This document shows positions 1-6,805 of a DNA stretch of 9,880 nt, piece by piece (within the stretch, counting starts at the first letter, position 1; each line of letters starts with the position of its first letter). Origin of the DNA: Pseudomonadota bacterium (GTDB lineage: Bacteria; Desulfobacterota; Desulfobulbia; Desulfobulbales; Desulfobulbaceae); NCBI GenBank assembly GCA_009782165.1, contig WQUH01000223.1:1-9880 (forward strand). Reading direction: 5' to 3'. Both the position numbers and the translations under genes were made by a program. The notes beneath the pieces are model-generated. The model searched no databases. It was not told the DNA's origin and saw nothing but the letters and a program-made list of their open reading frames with translations.

Positions 1-1773
1 TCAGCGGGGAGCGGCCGCAAAGGCCTCGCCCAGCGACTCCTTCATATTGGCCATGGTGTAGGGTTTGGCCAGGGCGCTGGCAAAGCCGTGGCTCCGGTAT
101 TCCGCCATGACCGGATCGTGGGAGTAGCCGCTGGACACGATCAGGCGGGCATCGGCGTCCAGGGCCAGAATGTGGTGCGCCGCCTCCAGCCCGCCCATGC
201 TGCCGGGGACGGTCAGATCCATGAGGACCGCCGCAAAGGGCGCGCCCGCCTCCAGGGCTTCCGCATACAGACGGACGGCCTCGGCGCCGTCCACACAGGT
301 CTGGGTGGCGTATCCCAGGTGGGTCAGCATGGTCGCGGCCAGATTGCGGATGATCGTCTCGTCGTCCATGACCAGGATGGAGGGCCGCTCAGCCGAGCGG
401 ACCGGGGGGATGTCGCCCGGACTTGCCGGCGGCGCTTCCGGCAGCGTCTTGGCGGTGGCCGGCAGAAAAATGGTGCAGACCGTTCCCCGGTCGGCGGCCG
501 GCTCGATGCCGATAGCGCCGCCGTGCCGGTTGACGATCGAGTGGGCCGCCGCGAGTCCCAGGCCGCTGCCGGTTTCCTTGGTGGTGAAGAACGGATCGAA
601 AATGCGGGCCCGGATCGCCTCGGGAATGCCTTCGCCCTCGTCGGCAACCACGATCCGCACATAGTCGCCCTCGGGCAGGGCCATGGTGTTGTCGGCGGCA
701 AGGCGGGCATTGTCCGCGTTGATGCGGAGCATACCGCCCGCGGGCATCGCCTGGACCGCATTGGCGATGACGTTGTTCAGCACCTGGGCCATCTGGTCGG
801 CATCGGCCTCGATCAACCGCACCGTCGCCTCGATGTGAATGTCGCCCCGGATCGTTGTTCCCCGCAGCATCATGGCCGCAGCCTCGTCGATCAGGCGGCG
901 AACATCCAGCACCTTCTTGACCGGGCAGCCGCCCTGGGCAAAGGTCAGCAGTTGCCGGGTCAGTTCCGCTGCCCGCCGGGCGGCGCCTTCGGCCAGTTCC
1001 AGGGTGGGATGGGCCGCATGCCCCGGTTCGAGCACCATCCGGGCACAGGAAAGGTTCCCCATGATTCCGGTGAGGATGTTGTTGAAATCATGGGCAATCC
1101 CTCCGGCCAGCGCCCCGATGGATTCCAGTTTCTGCACCTTGACCAGCTCGTTGTGCAGGAGTTCCCGTTCGGTGATGTCGGTGAAAATGACCAGGAATCG
1201 GCTGTCGATCAGGCGGCCGTTGACGATGACATGCCGGCTCTGGCCGTTCTTGCAGGCCACCTTGAGCTCGAGGGGACGGATCGCCGTCTCGTTGAGCTCG
1301 GCGAGGCGTTCCATCTCCCGTCGCCGCAAGGTCTCCACCTCCTGCCGGTAGTTGGGATCGGGATAGGCGAGGGCAAACCACTGGGGATCGGTGGCAATCT
1401 CATCGAGCGCGTAGCCGAACTGCTCGGAAAAATTGATGTTGATATATTCGATCGTATCGCCGTCGAGCAGCATGACCCCCGCGGGCATGGCATCGAGGAT
1501 GTCGAGCAGATCCTGCCGGCTTTTCCGCAGATTCCCCATCGCGTCCCGGTAGATGCCGATCTCCCGTCGCAATGCCAGGTAGAGCAGACCGGCGGTCACG
1601 CAGACGAAGAACCAGCCCTTGACGGTCTCCAGCGTGAAGCGGAGTTCGGGATCGGCCACCAGCATCTTGACCGCCAGGCCGGAGAACAGGATCCAGGGAA
1701 CGGCGATCGCCAGATAGATGGCGACCATGACCAACGCTCTCCGGGATTGATTTCCTGACGCAATCTGTTTCAT
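1..1773 (-). CDS. Hybrid PAS sensor histidine kinase with receiver domain
   Basis: This 590-residue membrane kinase has its own receiver, so the signal can pass internally from His to Asp. Two membrane helices (about 13-36 and 51-68) enclose a loop of only some 15 residues, so sensing is probably through the cytoplasmic PAS domain (about 85-200, ending in FTDITERE). The HisKA domain has His228 in GGIAHDFNNILTG, as in NtrB-type and hybrid kinases. The ATPase domain has Asn338 in NNVIANAVQAM, G1 DEGEGIP (378-384), the F box IFDPFFTTK (391-399) and G2 GSGLGL. After a proline-rich linker (about 440-463) the receiver shows Asp470/Asp471, the acceptor Asp519 in VLMDLTVPG, Ser547/Ser548 and Lys570. 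The stop is TGA at positions 3-1. The ATG at 1773 has only an A-rich leader. An in-frame ATG at 1728 has GGAGAG eight bases upstream and would give 575 residues, but it would remove the basic residues before helix 1. The output partner is unknown. Confidence 0.93.
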   Translation of the reverse strand: MKQIASGNQSRRALVMVAIYLAIAVPWILFSGLAVKMLVADPELRFTLETVKGWFFVCVTAGLLYLALRREIGIYRDAMGNLRKSRQDLLDILDAMPAGVMLLDGDTIEYININFSEQFGYALDEIATDPQWFALAYPDPNYRQEVETLRRREMERLAELNETAIRPLELKVACKNGQSRHVIVNGRLIDSRFLVIFTDITERELLHNELVKVQKLESIGALAGGIAHDFNNILTGIMGNLSCARMVLEPGHAAHPTLELAEGAARRAAELTRQLLTFAQGGCPVKKVLDVRRLIDEAAAMMLRGTTIRGDIHIEATVRLIEADADQMAQVLNNVIANAVQAMPAGGMLRINADNARLAADNTMALPEGDYVRIVVADEGEGIPEAIRARIFDPFFTTKETGSGLGLAAAHSIVNRHGGAIGIEPAADRGTVCTIFLPATAKTLPEAPPASPGDIPPVRSAERPSILVMDDETIIRNLAATMLTHLGYATQTCVDGAEAVRLYAEALEAGAPFAAVLMDLTVPGSMGGLEAAHHILALDADARLIVSSGYSHDPVMAEYRSHGFASALAKPYTMANMKESLGEAFAAAPR

Positions 1774-1876
1774 ATTTTTTTCGTTTTGCCGGGTTCGCGA
1801 CCAGGGATGCATGCGGCAACAAACAAAGCGGCTCGCCGGATGGGGGCCGCGCAACCAATCAGACGCAGGCGGCGCA

Positions 1877-1905
1877 ATTGTAGCAGGGAATACTGCCGGA
1901 AACAA
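1877..1905 (-). promoter_or_regulatory. Sigma70-type promoter for the hybrid kinase
   Basis: The minus strand carries TTGTTT (1905-1900), a 17-bp spacer and TACAAT (1882-1877), with five of six matches in the -10 and the TTG of the -35. Transcription would start near 1870, about 97 bases before the ATG at 1773. This shows that the frame upstream of about 1870, although open, is not part of the coding sequence, and that the gene need not depend on readthrough from the upstream kinase. Confidence 0.6.
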
Positions 1906-1958
1906 TCGCTTATCGCTTCCTGTCGCGGATCGGGAAACATCGGCGCCGCTGCCGCCCC

Positions 1959-1976
1959 GGCGCGGCCGCCCGCGCC
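1959..1976 (-). other. GC-rich hairpin at the kinase stop codon
   Basis: GGCGCGG (1976-1970), loop GCGG and CCGCGCC (1965-1959) form a perfect 7-bp stem that begins at the last base of the TAG stop. No T run follows, so it is not a standard intrinsic terminator. It could stabilise the 3' end or cause pausing, or it may be chance in GC-rich DNA. Confidence 0.3.
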
Positions 1977-3586
1977 TATGTCTCCAGCGGCAGGGTGACG
2001 CGGAAGGCGCTGCCCTCGCCCGGCCGGCTGCTCACGGTGATGCTGCCCTGATGTTTTTCCACGATATTTTTGGCAATGGCCAGCCCCAGGCCGGTGCCCC
2101 GGTTTTTGTCGGTGTAGAAGGGGGTGAAGATCTGCGCCAGTTTCTCCTCGGGGATCCCGAGCCCGGTATCGGTCACCTCGAGCGTCACCGCCTTTTCCTC
2201 CGGCAGCAGGGCGGTTGTCAGCGCCAGATCGCCGCCCTCGGGCATGGCCTGAATGGCGTTGAACACCACGTTGAGGGCCACCTGATACATCTGTTCGGCA
2301 TCGAGCAGCATGTCGGGCAGCCCTTCGGCCAGGCGGGTGCTCACCCGTACCCCTTTCTGCTGAAATTCGGGCTCCATGAACGACACCAGCCGCTCGACCA
2401 CCCCGTTGAGCGAGCCGGAGGACCGATACAGGTCTCTGGGGCGGGCGAAATCGAGAAATTGCCGGACAATGCCGTCCAGCCGCGAGGTCTCCTGGACGAT
2501 GATATCGGCCAGCCGCTCGTTGCCCGGCGCCACCTTGCCGATCCGGCTGCCGAGGATCTCGGCGGTCGAGCGGACGATGCCCAGCGGATTCTTGATCTCG
2601 TGGGAAACCGCCGCCACCATCTTGCCCAGGGAGGCCAGCCGCTGGGCCTCGTTGAGCTCCTCCTCCAGCCGGAGCCGTTCCTCGGCGCGCTCGGCCATGA
2701 TCCGGTTGGCCCTGACCACGATCAGGATGAGGATGGCGAACAGCACGGACATGATCGACAGCGACAGCACGATCACCCGGCCCTGGAGCATGATGATCGC
2801 CTCCAGATCGTCGGACAGATCCTGAACCACCTCGATCACCCCCATGATCTCGCCGGTGCGCTCGCCCAGCTTGTTTTCCTGGCGGAACGGCACATAGGTC
2901 TTCATGGTGCAGAAGATGTCGGAGGTGCCGGGGAGCAGGCTCAGCAGGCTGCCGCCGGTGATCAGCATCGAATTGCTCTCGCCCTTGGCCGCCTTCTGGT
3001 ATTCCAGGCCCCCCATGTCGCGCTTGCCCATCAGCTCGGTGATGGTGGAATAGGCGACCCTGTTCTGCAGGGGTTCGTAGATGGTCACCGATTCGATCCG
3101 CATGCCGCGGGTGATGTTGTTGACGATCTGGTCCAGACGTTCAAACTGCTCTTTCTCGGAAAGGGTTATTTTGCCGGAGCGAACCACGGTGGGCAGGACA
3201 AACTGGAGAAACACCTGGCGGTTGACATGGTCGGCGAACAGCCGGGAATAGGCCTCGCTGCGCTGGAGCAGCACGCTCTTGGCGTTGGCGGCGATCATCC
3301 AGGACAGCAGGAACGAGGCGCACAGGATGAGCGCCAGCGAGGTGAAGGCGAAGTATTTGACCAGCTCGAACGGCAGGAGGGTGTCGGCGCGCTTGCGCTC
3401 CCGAATCCGGCGCCAGATCCTGATGGGCGAAAGCCGCAACAGGCCGCGCCCCAGGCCCTGCAACCAGGACAAGAGCGCCGCCGGCCGCCATCGGGACAGG
3501 TCCGGCAGTCGCGGCAGTCGGGCGAGCGGCCGCAGCCAGGACAGTCTGTCCTTTTTCGGGGATTGGGAGCGTCTACGGACGTGCAT
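1976..3586 (-). CDS. Membrane sensor histidine kinase, NtrB-like
   Basis: This 536-residue inner-membrane histidine kinase should sense an extracytoplasmic signal and pass phosphate to a response regulator that is not seen here. A long basic cytoplasmic tail (1-76) comes first. Transmembrane helix 1 is at about 77-99 (FAFTSLALILCASFLLSWM), the extracytoplasmic, possibly Cache-like sensor at about 100-269, and helix 2 at about 270-292. There is no evident HAMP domain, only a charged coiled linker (293-318). The HisKA domain carries the phosphoacceptor His329 in AAVSHEIKNPLG. The ATPase domain has Asn443 in VVFNAIQAM, the G1 box DTGLGIP (473-479), an F box FTPFYTDK and the G2 box GTGLGL (497-502). 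It ends with its ATPase domain and has no receiver. The start at 3586 has GGAG at six bases and overlaps the radical SAM gene by 14 bp, so the two are probably co-translated. The signal and partner are unknown. Confidence 0.93.
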   Translation of the reverse strand: MHVRRRSQSPKKDRLSWLRPLARLPRLPDLSRWRPAALLSWLQGLGRGLLRLSPIRIWRRIRERKRADTLLPFELVKYFAFTSLALILCASFLLSWMIAANAKSVLLQRSEAYSRLFADHVNRQVFLQFVLPTVVRSGKITLSEKEQFERLDQIVNNITRGMRIESVTIYEPLQNRVAYSTITELMGKRDMGGLEYQKAAKGESNSMLITGGSLLSLLPGTSDIFCTMKTYVPFRQENKLGERTGEIMGVIEVVQDLSDDLEAIIMLQGRVIVLSLSIMSVLFAILILIVVRANRIMAERAEERLRLEEELNEAQRLASLGKMVAAVSHEIKNPLGIVRSTAEILGSRIGKVAPGNERLADIIVQETSRLDGIVRQFLDFARPRDLYRSSGSLNGVVERLVSFMEPEFQQKGVRVSTRLAEGLPDMLLDAEQMYQVALNVVFNAIQAMPEGGDLALTTALLPEEKAVTLEVTDTGLGIPEEKLAQIFTPFYTDKNRGTGLGLAIAKNIVEKHQGSITVSSRPGEGSAFRVTLPLET

Positions 3587-5321
3587 CACAGACTCCGCAT
3601 CGGCGGCAGACCGCCGGTTCGCACGGATCGGTCGCCCGTCCGCGCAGGGCTTTTCGATATTCCTCCCAGAGATAACCGGGACGGATACCCTGATCGACCA
3701 CCTCCCAGCACATCCGCTCCTCCCGGCCGCGTGGCCGGATGGCAAACTGCCAGGGATCGACGCGCAGCCGGCGGCAGGCCCGCTTGAAGCTCTCGCCCGC
3801 GCCCACCGCAAGCAACACCGGCCCGATCCTGCGGTCGGCCCGGGCATAGGCGGCCTGTTGCAGGGCCTGCTCGGGATGGTCGAATTTGAGGTGGAGATTG
3901 GCCTTGGCACTCAGCATCCGGCGAAGATACCTGATTTTTTCCTTCAGCGCCAGCAGGGCCGCGTCGATGCCGGCCGCACCCGCCGCAGGCGCGGTCAGAC
4001 CGCCGAAGGAACAGTATTGCAGCGGGGTCCACGGTTTGGGGACGAAACAGTTGATCGACAGGGTCAGCGACGAGACCCGGCCCCGGCCCCGGCCGATCGG
4101 CAGCATGCGGGCCTGCAACCGGCCGACCGTCTGGATCAGCTCGTCTAAGTCGGCGCGGGTCTCGGTGGGCAGGCCGATCATCACGTAGAGCTTGAGCTGG
4201 AAGATGCCCGCCTGCACGAGGCGTTCGGCGGCGGTCAGGAGATCGTCCTCGTTCAAACCCTTGTTGATCGCCAGGCGCAGCCGTTCCGAGGCCCCGTCCG
4301 CCGCGATGGCCACGCTTTTCAGGTGCGAGGCGGCAAGCAGCTCCAGGGTCTGGTCGGAGATGCGGTCCGCCCGGAGCGACGAAAAGGAAAGGGCGCAACC
4401 CTGGTCCCGGAGGACGCCGGCGATGCGGGCCATGGTCTCGTTGCCGGCCATCTCCATGGCCAGCAGGCCGATGCGGTCGACCGTCGGCGGCCGCTCGGCA
4501 AGGGCGTGGAGGATGGCCTCGGCCGACCACAGCCGGGGCGGCCGGTAGATGAAACCGGCGGCGCAGAAGCGACAGCCCCGGCTGCACCCCCGCCCCAGCT
4601 CCACCATGTACATGCCCAGTTCCGCCTCGGGCGACAGCAGGGTCGAATGGGCCGCCCGCTCCATGGCCGGGGCAACGACCTTGGCGACCCGCTGCGGGAG
4701 CTGCGCCGGGGCCTCGATCGCCTCGACCGCGCCGGTATCGGACCAGGAGAAGCGATAGAATCCGGGGGCATAGCAACCGGGCAGCGAGGCGGCGAGGTGG
4801 TGCAGCAGCCGGTCGCGGGGTGTTCGGGCATATTCGCTCAAACCCTGCATCAGCGTCGCCAGGATCGGCTCGGCCTCGCCGATCACCATCAGGTCGGCGA
4901 ACAGGGCCAGGGGCTCGGGATTGAGGAAGACCCCGACCCCGCCCAGCACCACCAGGGGATCGCCCGGTCCGACGGCCTGGCCGCGTTCGGCCGCATAGGC
5001 CGGCAATCCTCCCGCGGCCAGCATCGCGGCCAGGCGGGGATAGTCGTGTTCAAAACTGACCGAGCCGAACACCAGGGGAAAATCGGCCAGCGGCCGGGAC
5101 GATTCCAGCGAGCGCAGCGGCTGACCGTCGGCGGGATAGACAAACCGTTCGCACACCACCCCCTCGTCGCGGTTGAGCAGGCTGTAGACCAACTGAAACC
5201 CGAGATTGGAGATGGCCACCGGATAGGTGTTGGGGTAGAGCAGGGCCACGGGCAGCCGGTCCTTCCACTTTTTGCGGATGGTCCCGGTTTCGGCGGCCAG
5301 GGTGGACAAGGCGGCGGTCAT
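3573..5321 (-). CDS. B12-binding-type radical SAM protein of unknown function
   Basis: The 582-residue cytoplasmic protein has two parts and a tail. Residues about 20-165 resemble the Rossmann-like B12-binding domain placed before many radical SAM cores (PVALLYPNTYPVAISNLGFQ at 24-43, LVVLGGVGVFLNPEP at 123-137, DLMVIGEAEP at 143-152). I see no DxHxxG cobalamin motif there. The radical SAM core starts at about 235. Its CxxxCxxC cluster is Cys246, Cys250 and Cys253 (GRGCSRGCRFC), which should hold the 4Fe-4S cluster that cleaves S-adenosylmethionine. The tail has a second cysteine group, Cys567, Cys572, Cys575 and Cys578 (CEPAVCRRCGVC), after a GYLWEEYRKAL segment. This resembles the family I recall as TIGR03960; the partner domain (TIGR03936/DUF2344) often fused to it is absent. 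The substrate is unknown. An in-frame TGA two codons upstream rules out an earlier start; the ATG lacks a Shine-Dalgarno match. Its end overlaps the next kinase gene by 14 bp. Confidence 0.9.
   Translation of the reverse strand: MTAALSTLAAETGTIRKKWKDRLPVALLYPNTYPVAISNLGFQLVYSLLNRDEGVVCERFVYPADGQPLRSLESSRPLADFPLVFGSVSFEHDYPRLAAMLAAGGLPAYAAERGQAVGPGDPLVVLGGVGVFLNPEPLALFADLMVIGEAEPILATLMQGLSEYARTPRDRLLHHLAASLPGCYAPGFYRFSWSDTGAVEAIEAPAQLPQRVAKVVAPAMERAAHSTLLSPEAELGMYMVELGRGCSRGCRFCAAGFIYRPPRLWSAEAILHALAERPPTVDRIGLLAMEMAGNETMARIAGVLRDQGCALSFSSLRADRISDQTLELLAASHLKSVAIAADGASERLRLAINKGLNEDDLLTAAERLVQAGIFQLKLYVMIGLPTETRADLDELIQTVGRLQARMLPIGRGRGRVSSLTLSINCFVPKPWTPLQYCSFGGLTAPAAGAAGIDAALLALKEKIRYLRRMLSAKANLHLKFDHPEQALQQAAYARADRRIGPVLLAVGAGESFKRACRRLRVDPWQFAIRPRGREERMCWEVVDQGIRPGYLWEEYRKALRGRATDPCEPAVCRRCGVCDARP
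3593..3598 (-). promoter_or_regulatory. Ribosome binding site that sets the kinase start at 3586
   Basis: The minus strand reads GCGGAG, six bases, then ATG at 3586-3584, inside the end of the radical SAM gene. The frame stays open upstream to 3910, but that region lies wholly within the radical SAM coding sequence. The site therefore picks 3586 as the start and suggests translational coupling. Confidence 0.75.
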
Positions 5322-5392
5322 GGCTCAGGAGGACGGGCAGGCATGGACGCCGGCAGCAGGCTGTCGCCGGCAGGGCCGTTGCCGGCGCTCAT
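5318..5392 (-). other. Possible 24-codon leader ORF joined to the radical SAM gene by ATGA
   Basis: Between the ftsZ terminator and the radical SAM gene a short frame starts with ATG at 5392 and ends at TGA 5320-5318. That TGA overlaps the radical SAM ATG in an ATGA junction. It would encode a 24-residue peptide rich in Gly, Ala and Pro (MSAGNGPAGD at the start, RPPEP at the end). No good ribosome binding site precedes it, and such a short frame in GC-rich DNA can arise by chance. Part of it folds as a stem (GCCGGCA at 5366-5372 with TGCCGGC at 5380-5386, 7-base loop). Confidence 0.2.
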
Positions 5393-5410
5393 GTCCGGCC
5401 GCCAAGGCAA

Positions 5411-5443
5411 AACGGGGAAATATCCCCTGGATATTCCCCCGTT
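5411..5443 (-). terminator. Intrinsic terminator downstream of ftsZ
   Basis: On the minus strand AACGGGGGAATATCC (5443-5429), a 3-base loop AGG and GGATATTTCCCCGTT (5425-5411) form a 15-bp stem with one G-U pair. It is followed by TTG, so the 3' side ends in a short run of four T (5412-5409). It lies 47 bases beyond the ftsZ stop. On the plus strand the stem is not followed by a T run, so it should serve ftsZ. It separates the division operon from the radical SAM unit. Confidence 0.7.
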
Positions 5444-5490
5444 GCGATCCGCGCTGGCGCCGGCATCCGTTCACCGGGCCGCTCCTGTCG

Positions 5491-6720
5491 TCAGTTGGCC
5501 TTCTTGCGCAGATAGGCGGGCTCGTCGTACTCGTTGTTGTTGATCTCGTGCTCGTCGAAGACCGGCAGCGGCATCCGCGGCCCGTGGGGCAGGGTATTGG
5601 GCTTGGCGGGGGCGAGGCTGGAGGGCATGGCCTCGGACCCGGCGACGGCGTCATCGTCGATGATCCGCCAGGAGGGCCGCCGCGTCCGGACGCCCTGGTC
5701 GGGCTGCTGCACGGGCCTGAGACCGCGTTTCACCGGCTCGAGCGTCACCACCGGCTCCTCGATGCTGGAGATGCCGGTGGCAATCACCGTGACCCGCAAC
5801 TCGTCGCCCAGCGACTCGTCGAACAGGACGCCGGTGATGATGTTGGCGTCGTCGTGCGCCTTTTCCTGGATCAGGGCCGCGGCCTCCATGAACTCGTTCA
5901 TGGTCAGGGTGTCCTTGGCCGCCGAGATGTTGATCAGGATGCCGCGGGCCCCGTCGATGCCCACGTCTTCGAGCAACTGGTTGTCGATGGCGCGCTTGGC
6001 CGCCTCGGTGGCGCGGTGGTCGCCCACCGCCGAGCCGGTGCCCATGATCGCCGGCCCGACCTCTTTCATCACGGTCTTGAGATCGGCGAAATCGACGTTG
6101 ATGTGCCCCGGCAGATTGATCAGGTCGGTGATGCCCTTGACCGCCTGCAACAGGACATTGTCGGCCATCTGCATCATATCCACCAGGGTGGAGTTCTTGT
6201 TCATCAAACTCAGCAGCCGGTCGTTGGGCACCGTGATGATGGTGTCCGAGAATTCCTTCAGCTTTTCCCAGCCGGACTCGGCGTTGCGGATGCGGTTTTT
6301 GCCCTCGAAATAAAACGGTTTGGTGACGACCGAAACCGTCAGGGCGCCGCATTCCCTGCTCAGCTTGGCGATGACCGGCGCGGCGCCGGTCCCGGTGCCG
6401 CCGCCCAGACCGGCGGTGATGAAGACCATGTCCGCCTCCTTGAGCACGGCCTGCAGGTCGCCGGAACTTTCCTGGGCCGCCTCCCGGCCCATCTCCGGAT
6501 CGCCGCCCGCTCCGCCGCCCTTGGTGATCCCCGGCCCCAGCAGCAGCCTGATGTCGGCCCGCGATTGCTCAAGGACCTGCATATCCGTATTTGCCGCGAT
6601 AAACTGCACACCCGTCAACCGGCTCTCGACCATGGTGTTGATGGCATTGCCGCCACCACCGCCAACCCCGATCACCTTGATTACAGCTACAGTTTCCTCT
6701 TCGGCCATCCTGAAAGCCAT
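5491..6720 (-). CDS. ftsZ: Cell division protein FtsZ
   Basis: FtsZ is the tubulin-like GTPase that polymerises into the cytokinetic ring. The protein has 409 residues, a normal length. [13 protein letters not shown] (18-30) forms the N-terminal nucleotide loop and AANTD (42-46) follows. The tubulin signature GLGGGTGTG lies at 104-112. The T7 synergy loop NVDFAD (208-213) holds the Asp210 and Asp213 that complete the GTPase site of the next subunit. The globular core ends near residue 318. A variable charged linker of about 75 residues follows, and the conserved C-terminal peptide [11 protein letters not shown] (399-409) should bind FtsA and other partners. The start at 6720 has GGGAG six bases upstream. 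It is the last gene of the division cluster here: an intrinsic terminator stands 47 bases after its stop, and a weak promoter candidate precedes it. All key residues are present. Confidence 0.99.
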   Translation of the reverse strand: MAFRMAEEETVAVIKVIGVGGGGGNAINTMVESRLTGVQFIAANTDMQVLEQSRADIRLLLGPGITKGGGAGGDPEMGREAAQESSGDLQAVLKEADMVFITAGLGGGTGTGAAPVIAKLSRECGALTVSVVTKPFYFEGKNRIRNAESGWEKLKEFSDTIITVPNDRLLSLMNKNSTLVDMMQMADNVLLQAVKGITDLINLPGHINVDFADLKTVMKEVGPAIMGTGSAVGDHRATEAAKRAIDNQLLEDVGIDGARGILINISAAKDTLTMNEFMEAAALIQEKAHDDANIITGVLFDESLGDELRVTVIATGISSIEEPVVTLEPVKRGLRPVQQPDQGVRTRRPSWRIIDDDAVAGSEAMPSSLAPAKPNTLPHGPRMPLPVFDEHEINNNEYDEPAYLRKKAN

Positions 6721-6726
6721 GGTTCT

Positions 6727-6731
6727 CTCCC
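6727..6731 (-). promoter_or_regulatory. Ribosome binding site of ftsZ
   Basis: GGGAG on the minus strand lies six bases before the ATG at 6720. It favours this ATG over a second in-frame ATG four codons later (MAFRM), which has no well-placed site. Confidence 0.75.
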
Positions 6732-6760
6732 AAGAAAAATTTTCGCAGCATCTCCCCCCG

Positions 6761-6789
6761 AATATACCACCGCCACCGGTGATGCTAAA
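6761..6789 (-). promoter_or_regulatory. Weak sigma70-like promoter candidate upstream of ftsZ
   Basis: The 85-bp ftsA-ftsZ gap contains TTTAGC (6789-6784), a 17-bp spacer and TATATT (6766-6761), which would start transcription near 6754, about 34 bases before ftsZ. The -10 is a fair match and the -35 matches only three of six consensus bases. An 8-bp palindrome CACCGGTG (6774-6781) lies between the two elements, and an inverted repeat AGCATC/GATGCT (6747-6752 and 6781-6786) flanks the -10. A separate ftsZ promoter is common in dcw clusters, but this one is speculative. Confidence 0.25.
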
Positions 6790-6805
6790 GGGAAAAACCG
6801 TCCGT

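Noticed and set aside
88..1758. Plus-strand open frame of 556 codons
   Set aside because: It lies opposite the hybrid kinase, whose domains and catalytic residues are all intact. The product is a low-complexity G/R/Q/D/H-rich sequence typical of antisense frames in GC-rich genes.
1774..1905. N-terminal extension of the hybrid kinase up to 1905
   Set aside because: The upstream start coincides with the -35 element of a good promoter, so it would not be transcribed.
1811..3787. Plus-strand open frame of 658 codons
   Set aside because: It is antisense to the first sensor kinase, spans its stop and the gap, and shows no recognisable domain. It is a GC-driven shadow.
3587..3910. N-terminal extension of the first kinase up to 3910
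   Set aside because: This part lies inside the radical SAM gene in another frame, and a good ribosome binding site supports the ATG at 3586.
5349..5386. Repeated GCCGGCAG units (5349-5356 and 5366-5373) as a repeat array or CRISPR
   Set aside because: There are only two direct copies and one inverted copy, all short and GC-rich. There is no regular spacing, so at most it is a local stem-loop.
4323..5543. Plus-strand open frame of 406 codons across the radical SAM/ftsZ gap
   Set aside because: It runs antisense through the radical SAM gene and the ftsZ terminator. Its composition is rich in Gly, Gln and Arg, with no domain.
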